Below are positions 45,159-57,976 of a stretch of DNA of 64,000 bases, in pieces. A program made the translations under genes and the position numbers. Position 1 is the first letter of the stretch. Every line of letters starts with the position of its first letter. Source of the stretch: Hippophae tibetana (Eukaryota > Streptophyta > Magnoliopsida > Rosales > Elaeagnaceae); the NCBI GenBank assembly GCA_037013495.1, contig CM072808.1:14857319-14921318 (forward strand). The letters are read 5' to 3'. The notes below the pieces were generated by a model. The model did not search any database, was not told where the DNA came from, and saw only the letters and a program-made list of their open reading frames with translations.

Positions 45159-47502
45159 AACTGGTTTAATGCTTCGTGTTAATTTCAGTAAGAATAGATT
45201 AGATTCTGTATAGTATTTGCTATATATACATGCATAATAAAACATCAGGTATACGTTCTACAGTGGCATGAACTCTACTCTCTCACCCTAGTCTTGTAAA
45301 CTATGTGCCTCCTCTGACTTGATCGTTGGGGGCAATACGTGACACCCTCCCTCAATGGGTTGCACACAGCCGTGGATTTAGGATATTAACTACACCATAT
45401 CATATAAACACCAAAAAAATATTGTAGTTTCTCAGTTACTATAATCCTCACTTTAATAATTATAGTAATAATAATTAATAATAAAGAGCTAACATAATCA
45501 AAAGTATGTGTTTTATTTTTTATTTAATGAAAAAAGATGTTAATTTCTGTCATTGGAGTAGAAATTTGTTTAAATTATCAAATTTGTAGTGAATTATTGC
45601 ATAATAAAGATCTAAAATTTAAAATTCAAGAGAAATACAACCTCATTTTTTAAGTAATTTATTTATAATTTTATAGATATTACACTTAGAATTATAAAAA
45701 ATTGATATTTTTAAAACAGTAAACACTAATATCAAAACACCGGTTGCAACAATTCTTAATCATTTTCTTTACTACCACAAGTTTTCCTCCATAACTACGA
45801 AGAAAACAACAACAACATATGTCTTTAAAGATTTCTCTTAAATTTGAGATAATTTTTTTTTTCCAAACAAGACCAATAGTTTTATTTAAAAACTAATCAA
45901 GATTGTAGTAGTTCAATTTAAATCACAAGAAGAGCCCGCAAGAGGAACTTTCAAGGAAAATGTTAGCTAGGGTTTCCCTAGCCTTTTCTTCTATTCTTCT
46001 CCATCGCCCATCTGCCTCTCTACTGCCTCTTTAATGCCTCTAACTCTTCCAAGCTCCAAAGCTCCATCCCTTGTTTTCTTTTTCTTATTTTCTTGTTTAT
46101 GTTTACTTTTCGTTTAATAATTTCCCCATTTACATCGCCAAGGATCAAGAACCCGTTTTGCTCTCTACATCTCAATCATCTCCCTACACAAGTAAGGTTT
46201 CTTTTGGTCCAGCTATTCGTGTGTAAGTTTTCACTTCCTCTCTTGGTAGTACTGATATTGGCTTTCCTCTGGAGCGAGTCCTCCGTTTTTGATTTTGTTT
46301 CCTAAGCCGTTTAGATCTTGGAGCCATGGTGCTCCCTCATGGGAATTGTCTTTGAAGGTTATGTCCTTCAAGAGAAAATCATTGAGTCAAGCAAATACGA
46401 CTGGACTTTTTTTAAAAATATTTTGGCTGGAAAATTGGTTGTTTTATTTGGAAAGGACCACCAACTCTAAATGGATTTGAAATAAATTGGAGTAAAAGCT
46501 TGTAGGATGCCTTAAATATTGGATGTTTGATGATTGTTTTGCTCTTAGGACTATGTTCATTAGGGTCGTTTTTCTTTGTTGATTATACGTTCATAGGTTT
46601 TAGGATGATGGATTTCTTACTTATTATATCAATTATTGAAATTGGAGTTCAATTTCAAATGGTACAAAAGGATCTTTATTTCGATTACTACAGTTAAACA
46701 TTAATTGAATTGCAATATATAGCTTATATTTAAATATATGATATATTTGCCGTTGTCTTGATTTATAATTTTGCTTCGTATACAATAAAAATTTTATTGA
46801 AAAAAAAAACTAAAGTTGAATCACATGCTACAGTAGACTATAAGGGTAGGGCTAGTTTTACGAAAAGTCAAAAAAGCAAACAATTCACGGGTTCTTTCGT
46901 TTTATTTAACGTTTCCCAAAGAGTCAAAAATCTAAAACACACGCATTAGAGAGTCGAAAATCCTATATGCAAAATTAAGAATGTGGAACTTACCTTTATG
47001 ATAATTTATCTAATAGAAGTTTATAAATAAATAATATAATGTAATATTATTATAAATATATCTGTATCTATAAGTTATGATTGTAACTATAATATATAAA
47101 AATATTCTTCCTTAATTCCTTGGCCAACACTCATTTGATTTTTTGGTCAATTTCCCACCTCTTGCGTTGCAGTTTTTAATCAAGTTCCCATGGTTTTCTT
47201 TAATGGGCATTTCTCCCCAATTATTCATTTTTTAATATACTTTACACAAATTACATTATTTACTTTCTATACCTTTCATTTTTTTTAAAAAAATACATTG
47301 CAATGAAATTAAAATGAGAAACCAGCTAAAACAATAAATGATGCAATTGTGCTTCATTTTAATATGTTTGACAACTAACAAACTTGAATTAAAACAAACA
47401 ACACGAAGCTTAAGCTATAGCTAAAAAGAAATCACAATACAATTAACTGGTTAGATCTCTATCTAAGTGTATGTGTGATCCAATTTGCTTCTCGCAAATT
47501 GA
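45159..47502. other. Intergenic, no confident gene
   Basis: AT-rich. A less AT-rich stretch at about 45930-46500 has short open frames on the plus strand (46093-46480) without a recognisable domain. A host exon or an old element fragment are both possible. Confidence 0.4.
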
Positions 47503-47508
47503 TTTATT
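47503..47508 (-). terminator. Candidate poly(A) signal of the DUF868 gene
   Basis: AATAAA on the minus strand, about 76 bp past the stop codon. Confidence 0.55.
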
Positions 47509-47583
47509 CAGTTATGTTCAACAACAAATCGGTTAGTAGGAAATAAAAAACTATTTCATATTACAAAATTAGGAAGAGAACCT

Positions 47584-48630
47584 TCATCTTCTCCAAGCAT
47601 AAACTTGCAAAGTAAAACCAGATGGACCATTACACAGCTCGCTTTCTTCAACATTAGCCCACTCCATCACCGACGAACTGCCGGCAGAAGATCCCACCGA
47701 CGACATCGAAACAGACGAAGACAAGCTCATCTTCTCCTGCATCTTCCTCCATTCAATCCCATTCATCCCCAAATTCCAATTCTGCTGATTTGCCCACAAA
47801 CCCATCCCATTTTTATCATTCCAGTTACTAATCACTTGATTCTTATCATCTTCTTCTACGAATCTGAACATAAAAACTGCGTGACCATCGTCGTTTTCAT
47901 TCTCAAATAGCCAATTATAAACGTCCCATGAGATCTGTACTGGAACTCCATCAATTTCAATCCTCTCATTTCCTCTAAATTTCCACTTCAATCGCTTAAT
48001 CTGCAAAACACTTTTGTTATCAACACTGAAATTCAACCTAGTGAAATGATTGTACCCACAGTCTATCTGGATCTCCCTAACTTTGCCACCAAATTTAGCT
48101 CTTGTAGAATAAACTTTATGGGCAAAAACGTGTTCTCTTTTCAACATAAGAACTTGGGTACTTTGAGTTTCTAAGGCTTTAGTCTTGGCATATGCTGCTT
48201 TAGTCAAGTCACCAACAAGAAGGGTCATTACTTTGTCAACAACAACGGCGATATAGAACCCAGATTGGGGTTCGGACCCAGATCCGAACTTAGCTTTTGA
48301 CAGGTCCCAAAAGATTAAAATGTTGGGTGATAGCTTCTTAGATCCATGTTTCTTCCAGAAAATAAACGGTTTGATGTGGAGGTGAAAAGAAGGAGAAGAA
48401 AGGGGAGGTGGAGTGTCAAACGCATGGTAGAGAAGATGAAGATGGAGAGAGCGACCAAGAAAAGAGCGAGACCAAGTGAGAGAGAAGAGAGCAAGGTCGG
48501 TGTGGTAGAGACATGTGCTGAGATTAGGATTGCCGGAGATTTGAGCCGCCAATGATGGCGCCGGCGGTAGAGGGTCGTTTTGATTGGAGGGTTTGAAGCA
48601 AGAAGGGAAGGGAGAGGAATTGCGGGACAT
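47584..48630 (-). CDS. DUF868 family protein, intact single exon
   Basis: 348 codons from ATG 48628-48630 to the stop at 47584, without introns. The protein has the layout of plant DUF868 proteins: CLYHTDLALFSLTWSRSFLG near residue 40, FHLHIKPFIFWKKHGSKKL, FWDLSKAKFGSGSEPQSGFY and VMTLLVGDLTKAAYAKTKA. VFAHKVYSTRAKFGG, VLQIKRLKWKFRGNERIEID and GVPVQISWDVYNWLFENEND follow. The C-terminus is Ser-rich with VMEWANVEESEL and GPSGFTLQVYAWRR. Its length is normal for the family and no motif seems lost. The biochemical function of DUF868 is not known; no signal peptide or membrane span is evident. The start is supported by a TATA box about 90 bp upstream and absence of an earlier in-frame ATG. It is the only clear host gene here. 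Confidence 0.95.
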   Translation of the reverse strand: MSRNSSPFPSCFKPSNQNDPLPPAPSLAAQISGNPNLSTCLYHTDLALFSLTWSRSFLGRSLHLHLLYHAFDTPPPLSSPSFHLHIKPFIFWKKHGSKKLSPNILIFWDLSKAKFGSGSEPQSGFYIAVVVDKVMTLLVGDLTKAAYAKTKALETQSTQVLMLKREHVFAHKVYSTRAKFGGKVREIQIDCGYNHFTRLNFSVDNKSVLQIKRLKWKFRGNERIEIDGVPVQISWDVYNWLFENENDDGHAVFMFRFVEEDDKNQVISNWNDKNGMGLWANQQNWNLGMNGIEWRKMQEKMSLSSSVSMSSVGSSAGSSSVMEWANVEESELCNGPSGFTLQVYAWRR

Positions 48631-48715
48631 TTGTTGTTTCTTTTGCTATTTGTTGGATTCTCTTTGTTCACTCTGATTGTGTCTAGTATGCGTGAAATGC
48701 GAATGAGTAGTTTGA

Positions 48716-48725
48716 GGTTTATAGG
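48716..48725 (-). promoter_or_regulatory. TATA box of the DUF868 gene
   Basis: CCTATAAACC on the minus strand, about 90 bp upstream of the ATG. An A-rich run lies just above it. Confidence 0.6.
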
Positions 48726-48779
48726 GTTTGTGGGGTTTTTTTTTTTTTTAACTTGGATTATTTAGAGATGCTATTGTTT

Positions 48780-51700
48780 TATTAAGGATTATTGGTTAAG
48801 ATTATTCAGAGATAAAAAAAAAATATGTTATGTTTTTTTAATAATATTATTAAAACTTATAATTATTAAAATAAAAATATTTATATAAATTTTACCATTT
48901 TATCTGTTAAATATTAATATTTAATATAGTTGGATTAAATTATGATTAACGTTTTATTTTTATTTTTATTATTATAAATTTTAAATTTATTTTTTAAATT
49001 TTTCTTTTTTTATATAATTGTTTAAATTACATTTTAACTTTATCGACAACCAATCCATGAATTTTAAATTATTAAAGATATAATCAGTTGTTTATTTATT
49101 TTAATGCAAGGCATCTAGCTAAACTTCAACAAAGGAGACACTTGTGGTTTCATGCCGTATGAAACATTGGAGATTTGGGGTTGAATCGAAAACAAATTAT
49201 TGAATAAACAAAGAAAGACTTTTCTTTACTGTCTAAGAACTAAATTGTAAAGTGGGGTTGAAATTTTTTTTTTTTTTCAAGGATGTAAAATCAATTTGGA
49301 CGAGCACAACACACACAGTTATATTTATAATATATTTCATATAGCTCATTATTTAAAAGTGTTATTAAAATAATAATGTTCATCAATAAAATTTATAATT
49401 AAACATGCTTTTAATATCCGAAAAAATAAAATTTATAATTAATGATGAGACATCTTACTACTATACAATAATCTAAATCTTAAATTAATTTTTTTTGAAA
49501 TATCTTAATTTAATAAGTAATAAATAAGAGTGATGATTTTAAAAACTAACTTTTATTTATTAAAACGTGTCTTTTGATTTTGTATACTAAAAATTAAATT
49601 TGTCCACAAATATCAATAAAGATAAAATAAAATATAAAAATTATGTTAAAGATTTAAATAAAAGAACGATTATAGTTTTATTTTCTACCACTAGCATGTA
49701 ACAAATCAACAAAAATATATAATAATATCATATTTTTTTGATTATATTAATTTAGAAATATTCAACAGAGAAAAAGTTTGCACCTCTTTTTACGTATTTG
49801 TTGAGTTAAAACAAACTCTTTTTTTAAATTATTTCGAATAGGTAATTTAGAATAATTTTTCTAAATTTAATCTATCAAATACATTCAATTTCAAAAAGCA
49901 AATTAGATCAAAGTTATACATACATGCTTAATTTAATTACATTAATTATGAATTCTCATTACAATTTATTATTAATTATTTAAATTCATCAAAAGATTAC
50001 TTACACAATAAATTAAATTAATTAACGATAAATTATCTGATTATTGAGTTATATACTTAACAATCAAGAAAATTCATACAAATTTTAAAAAAAGAATTAA
50101 TACATAATCAAAAATAATAATTTTTTTTGAATATAATAGATTCTATTAAATATTATATTCAATAACATAATATAAATTTAGAGAGATTTAAATATAAAGT
50201 TTATAGAATTAAGCTTGAGACTGAAAACAAGATTAAAACAGGAAATCAAATATTTAAATATCAAAATTAAAGACAATAATCTTAAGTTTATTTATAATAC
50301 TCATAATAATTTGTTATTTTTTTAACATTTTACCTCATTTATTATATCAAATTATAATAAAAGAATAAATAACTAAATTATTTTATTAATTTTATAGTCA
50401 TGTTTATCTATAAAATTGATATATTAATATCAATATAAAAAAAATATAAATTTAATTATTTATCATTTTTTTAAAATAAAAATCTAAATTATTATAAAAA
50501 TGAAAAATAAAATAAAGCGTTATTTTGAATAACAAAAAAGAATTAAAAGAATAAGGAAAATAGTATTTTCAAAAGTTATAATTATTAAGATAATATCGTT
50601 TATATTTAATTCTTATATTTTTATTATTAAAAAAAGTTTATCATATTATTTCAGTGTAAAACTATCTAATTGGATACTTTTTATATCAAATTATAAAAAT
50701 TAAAATATATTTAATGTGTGTTATTTTTATTATCATAAATTATAAATTTTTTATTTTTTATTTTTATTTTTAAAAAATACGGTCACCACGATATATATCA
50801 TTAAAGATATTCAAGTGTACGCTTATAAAAATATGGTACACACTATTTTACCTCTTCAACTTCGGAGAAGGGTCAAGTGGGGTTGAAAACTTTAAATAAC
50901 GTAGAAAGTTCTCATTTTCCAACAGGATAATATAATTAAAATTTTAAATCATTTTTTAAAATTATTAAATTAATATCTTTAAAATTTATAATAATAATAA
51001 TAAATTTGTGATATTACAATAATATAAATTATTATTACTGTAAAAATATTTCATTAATAACTATTTTTTTAAATAATAACATTAATATGTAATTAATAAT
51101 AAAGATAAAATAGATACTTTATATATTTTTATTACAATAATAATAAAATTTATTATAGCAATATTATTATTCTAAACATAATATTTCTTAACACAATACT
51201 AATTTATATCATTCCTACTTTAAAATATGGGTCTTATATTGTTATAAATTTTTGAAATATTATTTTAAATATTTTTTCAAGTTTGTTTAAAAAAATTGAT
51301 TCGGAGAATGTTCTCATTAATTATTCTTTCTTAATTATATTCTTGACAAAGGGAGTAATTCAGGGGAAAAATGAAGAGGAGGAAAGAAAGAAAGAAGTTG
51401 TTGTGGTGTGTGTTAGAGAAAGGGGAAAAGAGAGCAGGGTAAATTAATGGAATTATAAGAGTTCTCAATCTCGTATATCTTTAATTTCATTTAGTTTATT
51501 TCAATAAAAACATTTTATAATATGTACATTATATCAAGATTTAGGTCTAGTGAATTTTTCATTCACCTAAATTTTGATATAGTGATGATTTAGGTATGTT
51601 TTTGTTATATTTCGGTTTGTTTTGTTTCTAGATTTAGATCTATATCTTTTTGTTTATATATTTATGCATTATAAAGAATAAATATCTCAACACATGAATG

Positions 51701-52849
51701 ATCAAATTGAAGATTTGTTATCTTGTAAATGAAAAGAGTTATACATATTTAAAGAATTGAAATAACCAAAGAAGAAAGCTCCTACCGATAATTTTTATTA
51801 ACTCTTATGATAATTTGGTATATTTTTATTTTATTAATTTAATTATTTTTGTATTTTTTATTTAAATTAGTGAAATATTGATTTTTTTTAAAAGGAATGA
51901 ATTTTATCGAAATAAGTTTATGTATTTATGATCAAATGAGGGTGGCTATTATTCTTGATAGTTGGACGATATTAGACTATTAATTTTCTTCTCCATCTTT
52001 TGGTTCTGATTTATGAAAATAGGATTAAATATTATTTTAATTAATTATGAATTTTTTTATGAAAATTTGAATTTTTTTTAAAAATAATACTATTATAATT
52101 TGTAAATATAAAAATAATTCTTTTTAAATCTAACTCATATATTTTTCAATATTTAAAAAGAAAAAAAAAATCTAATATATTTTTCACGTTAAAAACCATC
52201 CAATTAAACTACTTTAATTTTGACTCACTTTAATTTTATTTTTTTCAAATAAAAACTTCACCCAAAGACACGAAGAGATAACATCAAAAGCCCATTTAGA
52301 ACATCAATTATATGATGAGAGTATCAATTATGAGCTAATTAAAGAATAAATTGAGCTGTTTAACATCAGAAAATGTACCTAGTTTCGAATTATTAACTCA
52401 ATGGATATAGCACAATTGCATTGTCAACTGATTTTAATATTTAAAGTTATTTAATTAAAATATATTTAAAGTTATTAATGTATTATTTTTATTGTTAACA
52501 TTTTTATGCATTATTTTTTATTATTTTCATTTATTTTTAAATTTGATTTACATGTTGGTTTGATTTTGTTTAGTCGGCTCTAACATTAATTAGTTCGGTT
52601 AGGAGCTGCTCTTGTGTTGTAACAAGATTTATTTTGATGATCTAGTGGTGCTTGTGATGTTTGAAGAAGAATAATGGAGGCGATTTCCAGAAATAATTTG
52701 TTATAATATTTACTATATTGTTATTTCAATTGAAATTATTTGTAGGGTTTAAATTTTATTGTAACTCTTAAATTCAAAAAAAAAATTCAATTTTAATATT
52801 TTTAACTTATTTTTCTCTTCGAAATGTGAGTTTTGCACATGGCAAAAGT
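48780..52849. other. AT-rich intergenic region
   Basis: About 4 kb of very AT-rich DNA with no ORF over 60 codons and no retroelement domain that I could read. A purine-rich patch at about 51360-51440 stands out but is not coding. Confidence 0.55.
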
Positions 52850-53029
52850 GATTGGATCAATTTCAAACGTAGGGGAAGAGTATGATATTTGAGAATCCTC
52901 GAGGAAGGTCATTCATAATCACTCAATTTGTTTTTTAATTATTTGATTGGATCCATTTCAAACATAGGAAGAGCATGTTATTGAGAAATCCTTGAGGAAA
53001 GTCAATAATAATCACTCAGATGTTTTATT
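52850..53029. repeat. Tandem duplication, 95-bp period
   Basis: Two diverged copies (about 52850-52935 and 52945-53029), each beginning GATTGGATC and ending AATCACTCA. No coding. Confidence 0.8.
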
Positions 53030-53754
53030 AAATAACACAGAGAGAGTTCATAGAAGCCACACAGATTATATATATATATCAAAATTTTAAAATATGTTTT
53101 TTTCTAAATTTTTTAATTTAAAAAAAATAAATTAAATAAAAATATTATTTTCGTGATTAAAATATGATAAAATATAAGTCACTATGCAAATTTAGTATGA
53201 AATTATTTAAGAAAAATAAAAAATAATAATATTTTAACATAAAATTATTTAAATATATAATTTTTATTTTTAAAAAATAAAAATTAGTAAAATATTAAAA
53301 TAAGAATAGTGATAATAACCAAATATTATGTTAAAAAATTTATATTAATTATCATTTTATTATGGTTAAATTATTAAATTTTAATAGTATTTTAATTAAT
53401 TAATAGGAAAGAATAATATTAAAAAATAAAATTTATTAAAATAATAATTCTTTTAAACAATGAGTAACTAGAAAACACATTTTGTTAATTAATCCGAAAG
53501 AATTGCGTGATAATTTTCTCTAAATGTTAACATTTGAAGGTGAAAATTTGAATTAATATATTGTTAACGATATATCAAGTATTTAAACTTCGAAGTTCAA
53601 ATAACTCAATAAGAAAGATATGATAAAAATAATATGTTATATATATTTCGTTTTGTTAATATGACACTATACGATAAAAAAAATCAAATATATTTAATTA
53701 ATATATTATTATTCTTTTAATAAAAATGTTTTTTATTATTTTAAATTAAAACAT
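53030..53754. other. AT-rich spacer
   Basis: I see no gene or recognisable element up to the LTR-like start at 53755. Confidence 0.5.
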
Positions 53755-54030
53755 TATTGGGATTGGTCCGATTTGTAGAGAGAAAAACTAGAGATAAGTC
53801 AGAACAATTGACGGAATATGTGAATCGTTTAGAGAATCCATATATATATAGTTTTACATGTACATATGTCGATTACATAAGGCGTACACATTATAGCGTG
53901 TCAAAGGGGTATAAGAGTAAAACAAAATACATTTAAAGCTTGAGGTTAACTAACCCATGGCTCGGGTTGACGTCTTAAGGCTTGGGTTGACGTATCAAGG
54001 ATTTTTACGTATGATGTCGAGCTCTTTATC
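53755..54030 (-). mobile_element. Tat-like 3' LTR, recognisable part
   Basis: Aligned by eye with 57459-57660. Whether the LTR extends through the minisatellite up to about 54960 cannot be decided, because the other LTR is cut short. Confidence 0.65.
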
Positions 54031-54102
54031 AACATCTATATATGAGAGTTGCTGGACACAATGGTCCACATGGTCTGGAGCTCTACATTTTTTTGAGTTT
54101 GA

Positions 54103-54925
54103 GGTGATCAACTCTTTGAGGGAAAGCGTTCTACCTTTTCTAGAGATGTGGTGATCAACTCTCTTTGAGGGAGAGAGCTCTACTTGGTCTGAGCTCGAGG
54201 TGATAAACTCTTTTTGAGAGAGAGCGATCTACCTTTTCTGAGGACAAGGTAATCAACTCTCTTTGAGGGAGAACGCCCTATCTTTTCTGAGCTCTAGGTG
54301 ATAAACTCTATGAAGGAAAGCACTTTACCTAGTCGGAGCTCGAGGTGATCAAGTCTCTTTGAGGGAGAGTACTTTACCTTTTCTGAGCTTGAGGTGATCA
54401 ACCCTCTTTGAGAGACAGCACTCTACCTTTTATGAGGATGATGTGATCAACTCTCTTTGGGGGAGAGAGCTCTACCTGGTTTGAGCTCGAGGTGATCAAC
54501 TCTATTTGAGAGAGAGCACTCTACCTTTTCTGAGGACGAGGTGATGAACTCTCTTTGAGAAAGAGTGCTCTATCTGGTATGAGCTCTAGGTGATTAACTC
54601 TCTTTAAGGGATAACACTCTACCTTTTTTGAGCTTCAGGTTATCAACTCTATGAGGGAGAGTGTTCTACCTTTATTGAGGACGATGTGATCAACTCTTTT
54701 TTAGGGAGAGTGCTCTACCTAGTTTGAGCTTGAAGTGATCAACTCTTTTTTAGGGAGAGTGATCTACCTTTTCTGAGCTTGAGGTGATCAGCTCTCTAAG
54801 GGATAGTGTTCTACCTTTATTAAGGACAAGGTGATGAACTCTCTTTGAGAGAGAGCGCTCTACCTTTTCTAAACTTGATGTGATTAACTCTTTGAAGGAG
54901 AGTGTTCTACCTTTTCTCAGGACGA
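54103..54925. repeat. 49-bp minisatellite, about 17 units
   Basis: Seventeen tandem units of 46-49 bp with a GGTGATCAACTCTCTTTGAG core. Units fall into three variants: A with CTACCTGGT or CTACCTAGT, B with TTTTCTGAGCTTGA, and C with GAGGACGA. They often run A-B-C, giving a trimer period near 146 bp. Some trimers lack a member. No spacer pattern and no sustained ORF. Confidence 0.9.
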
Positions 54926-54966
54926 GCATGAAATATTAAGGGAGAGCGATTACTTGTAAGAAATCC

Positions 54967-54970
<4 letters not shown>

Positions 54971-55043
<73 letters not shown>
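54971..55043. repeat. (AT)n microsatellite
   Basis: About 36 uninterrupted AT dinucleotides, the longest in the window, between the minisatellite and the protease remnant. Confidence 0.95.
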
Positions 55044-55046
<3 letters not shown>

Positions 55047-55199
55047 GGATGGTGCACAAAGATGGTAAAATAAGGCGCATCATAAGTGCAAGGTCCTTCT
55101 TATCTCCAATTGGTAGATTTCACATCTCATTTGAATTGACAGACTATACAAGACATCTACCTTCATACCCTTTTTGTAAAGAGGCCCATATTATGGTTG

Positions 55200-57000
55200 C
55201 TACTTAGGAGTGGCCTCTTTCATAGTGGTGTTATAACAACTTCTGGCCTTTTCTTGGTCTCCCCTTATCTCACTTATGCCCTCCTTAGCCAAAAATTTGA
55301 TGACTTGATGAAAGGTGGACAAAACTTCCTTCATCTTTTGTATCCCTAGCCTGCCCAGGATGATGTTGTAATGAGTTGGGACATCAATTACCATGAAATT
55401 GGTTATCACTATAGATCCCTTAGACATGACAGGTAGCACCACGGATCCAATTGCATAAGTGGTACTACTGTTGAATTTCACTAGAGGTAGCTCTCTTCTT
55501 GCAATATCACATTTTTTATGCCTAGACCTTTATTGTTGATAGAAAAAGAAGGTCGACAGAGCTCCCAGGGTTAATCATGATCTGATAAATATCGTAGGAT
55601 CCTATTCTTAAAGTGATTACTAAGGGGTTTTGTGGGGAGACGAGGCCTCGTCCATCTCAATGAAGGTGATTTTAACTGAAGGCCTCTTTTTTTCCAGATT
55701 GTAAACATGTAGGGAACTATATAACTCTTTGGTATACCTTTTATGCGAGTTATTGGAGATCCTATTGAGCCTGAGCCTTCCATGTATGGTATGGATAGTC
55801 CTTATATTGGTCTCATTGTAGGGTTCTCTCCCACTACCTGACAGAGCAGGTAGCTTTGAAGTTTTGCATTCGGGCTGTCTCACCCCTCTTCTATTGTTGC
55901 TTCCTACGAGGTCTTTTAAATATCCCATGACCAATAGATTCTCTATTTCTTTTGTTAAATGCCAGCAATCTTTCATCTTATAGCCTAGATCCTTGTGAAA
56001 GGCACACCATTTAGATGTGTCCCTAAGAGAAGCACTTATTTTTTGGGGCCATTCAACATTTAGCTCCTCCTCCATTCTTAACACTACCTGAGCAAGACTT
56101 ACTCTTAGGGGTGGACCCCTAAAATGAGATAGTGACCTCCCTCAAGCTAGGCACCTTGTTCCTAGACCATTGGCTACTCCTTCTATGATTTGCTATGAAT
56201 CACTTATTTTTTTATCATATTGTCTTGATTAGCCCTATCTAGGCTCATCTTTCTTTTCTCTTTTTCTAGTGCAACCTCCATAGCTAATCAATACTACTCT
56301 TAACTAGACCTAGCTCTCTTTCTAGATTTACAAATTTTCTCGCCTCTTCATAGGCTTCCTCCAAATTTTGTGGGACCATCTTGGTTAGTTCTACAAAACA
56401 AATCAGAATCACTTAGTAGGCCTCTCCTAAAGGTCTCTATTGCAATAGAGCTTAGATAGTCTAATATCTCTAGTCTTTATTCTCTAAACCTTCTCATATA
56501 TTCTTCAGTAGACTTACCACTACCTTGGGTGATTGAGAAAAGGTGGTATGACTTCTTCCTCAATAGCTTATTGTAGGCATAATTGGTGATAAATAACCTG
56601 GCAAATTTTGAGAAGGATGTTATGGTAGGGGGTGCTAGGTTATTGAACCACTTATGAGCACCATTTTATAGGGTGGTAGAAAACAACTTACACATCATGA
56701 CGTCTCTCTTGCCCTGAGTGAGGCTAATAGGGTCGATAGTCATCTTGAAGTGTTGCACGTAAGTTATTGGATATTTGGTCCTTTCATGGTCTAGGCATTT
56801 GGGAGCAATGAACTTAGATGGTGGCTCGTCATGCTCTATTTCATTAGAAAAGAGGAGACATACAGTTGCTCGTAGTCCTTATCCACATCATAAAGGGCTT
56901 TTCCTTTTCATGTCTTTCATTGGCTAGTTTCAAGGCTTGGTCTTTCTTTTTGTTAGCTTCTTCCAATGCCTAAAATCGCACCTCCTAGCTTTTTCTCTAC
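55200..57000 (-). pseudogene. Tat-like gag and protease remnant
   Basis: Gag in the upper part reads FARLFITNYAYNKLLRKK, TEEYMRRF and TFRRGLLSDS-like pieces with stops. 56084-55620 is open with a knuckle-like WCAFHKDLGYKMKDCWHL, LTKEIENLLVMGYLKDLV and IRTIHTIHGR. Protease follows at about 55590-55200: its active site reads INPGSSVDLLF, Asn in place of the catalytic Asp, then FMVIDVPTHYNIILGRLGIQ, STFHQVIKFLAKEG and GISEIRGDQEKARSCY. A frameshift separates gag and protease near 55600. The chain stops before RT. Confidence 0.8.
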
Positions 57001-57437
57001 TGCAACCACTACTCGTTACTAGGTCTCATCGAATTAGAAAAAAAGGTCCTCTTCAACTCCCTATTTACCCTGGAAAAGCTTAAACATGATGCGTTCTGGT
57101 CTGTTTCTACCAATAGGGTTGGCAACTCAATCATTGGAGGTTTCCCCACCTGATTGGAAACGCAGTGACAAGCCAGCTCTCTATGAGAGATAGTTTCCAT
57201 TCTGGCCTTGCCATAGGTTGGTGAGGTGTTGTCTAATGCTATCGTTGCTTCCTTGCTTCCTAGTTTTAGTCAACCTTCAACACGTGTCACTACCATGGTG
57301 ATAAGGAACAACTGATCATGATTCTGGGGGTAACTAGTAAGTGGAATAAGTGTTTGGTCTTTTAAGTCTCTATCAAAATTTGGGGTGAATCCTAGAAAAT
57401 ATGGGGTTATAAGCTAAAGCTCTACCTAAGAATCTTA

Positions 57438-57457
57438 GCTCTACGGTGGATACCAAA
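57438..57457 (-). other. Tat-like primer binding site (degenerate)
   Basis: Minus-strand TTTGGTATCCACCGTAGAGC next to the LTR end. It resembles TTTGGCGCCCACCGTGGGGC, common in Tat elements, with several C-to-T and G-to-A changes. Confidence 0.6.
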
Positions 57458-57458
57458 A

Positions 57459-57700
57459 TGTTGGGATTGGTTTGATTTATAGAGAGACAAACTAGAGAGA
57501 AGTTAGAGCAATTGACGAAATGTGTGGATCTCTTAGGGAGTTCATGTATATATAGAGTTTTACACATACAAATATTGGTTACATAGGGTGTACACGTCAC
57601 AACGTCACAAGGCTGAGGCTGACATATTAAGGCTCAGGATGACGTCTTAAGGCTCAAGCTTTACAAAGGCCACACAACAGGTCATTCTTTATGCTTAAAC
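57459..57700 (-). mobile_element. Tat-like 5' LTR, truncated
   Basis: Starts TGTTGGGATTGG on the plus strand and matches 53755-54030. It carries repeated AAGGCTCAGGATGACGTCTT motifs. It is cut by family-A sequence at about 57712. Confidence 0.7.
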
Positions 57701-57711
57701 AAACATTATTT

Positions 57712-57976
57712 GTACTGTTATGAATAATAAAAATTTGCATTATTATTTATTGAATCCATATATATATGTTTATTTTTTATGTTATTAAATTAGGAAACAA
57801 AAATCAAAATATCGCGATAGGAGGTTTATGATTTAATTTCGTTTTTATGAGTTTGAATAATAAATTAAAAACCACAAATATTTCTTCCTTAGATCAACCT
57901 TGGAAATATACTTGTCATTTTTTATAAAATGATTCATACACTTGCGAGAGTTTTACAAATATAAAACCAAAGTACT
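57712..57976 (+). mobile_element. Family-A LTR, 3' fragment
   Basis: Matches the last 260 bp of family-A LTRs (AAATTTGCATTATT, AATATCGCGATAGG, TTCCTTAGATCAACCTTGGA), ending at AAACCAAAGTACTTAC without the terminal CTCATCA. Confidence 0.8.

Larger units (their letters stand above)
53755..57700 (-). mobile_element. Tat-like Ty3 element, decayed
   Basis: Minus-strand element bounded by related sequences at 53755-about 54030 and 57459-about 57700, both beginning near T(G/A)TTGGGATTGG and containing GAGAGA..AACTAGAGA, CAATTGACG and TTACATAGGGTGTACAC-like blocks. The interior has gag and the start of protease only. The minisatellite and (AT)n tract lie next to the 3' repeat. No RT or integrase remains. 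Confidence 0.75.

Noticed and set aside
46093..46480. Possible host exons or a LINE fragment
   Set aside because: Short open frames only; no motif could be recognised.
47605..47910. 101-codon plus-strand ORF
   Set aside because: Antisense shadow of the DUF868 coding sequence.
48315..48671. Alternative 118-codon frame at the start of the DUF868 gene
   Set aside because: It has no ATG start and overlaps the conserved N-terminus of DUF868 in another frame.
54103..54925. Possible CRISPR-like array
   Set aside because: Units are contiguous and diverged, with no repeat-spacer alternation; this is a minisatellite in a plant genome.
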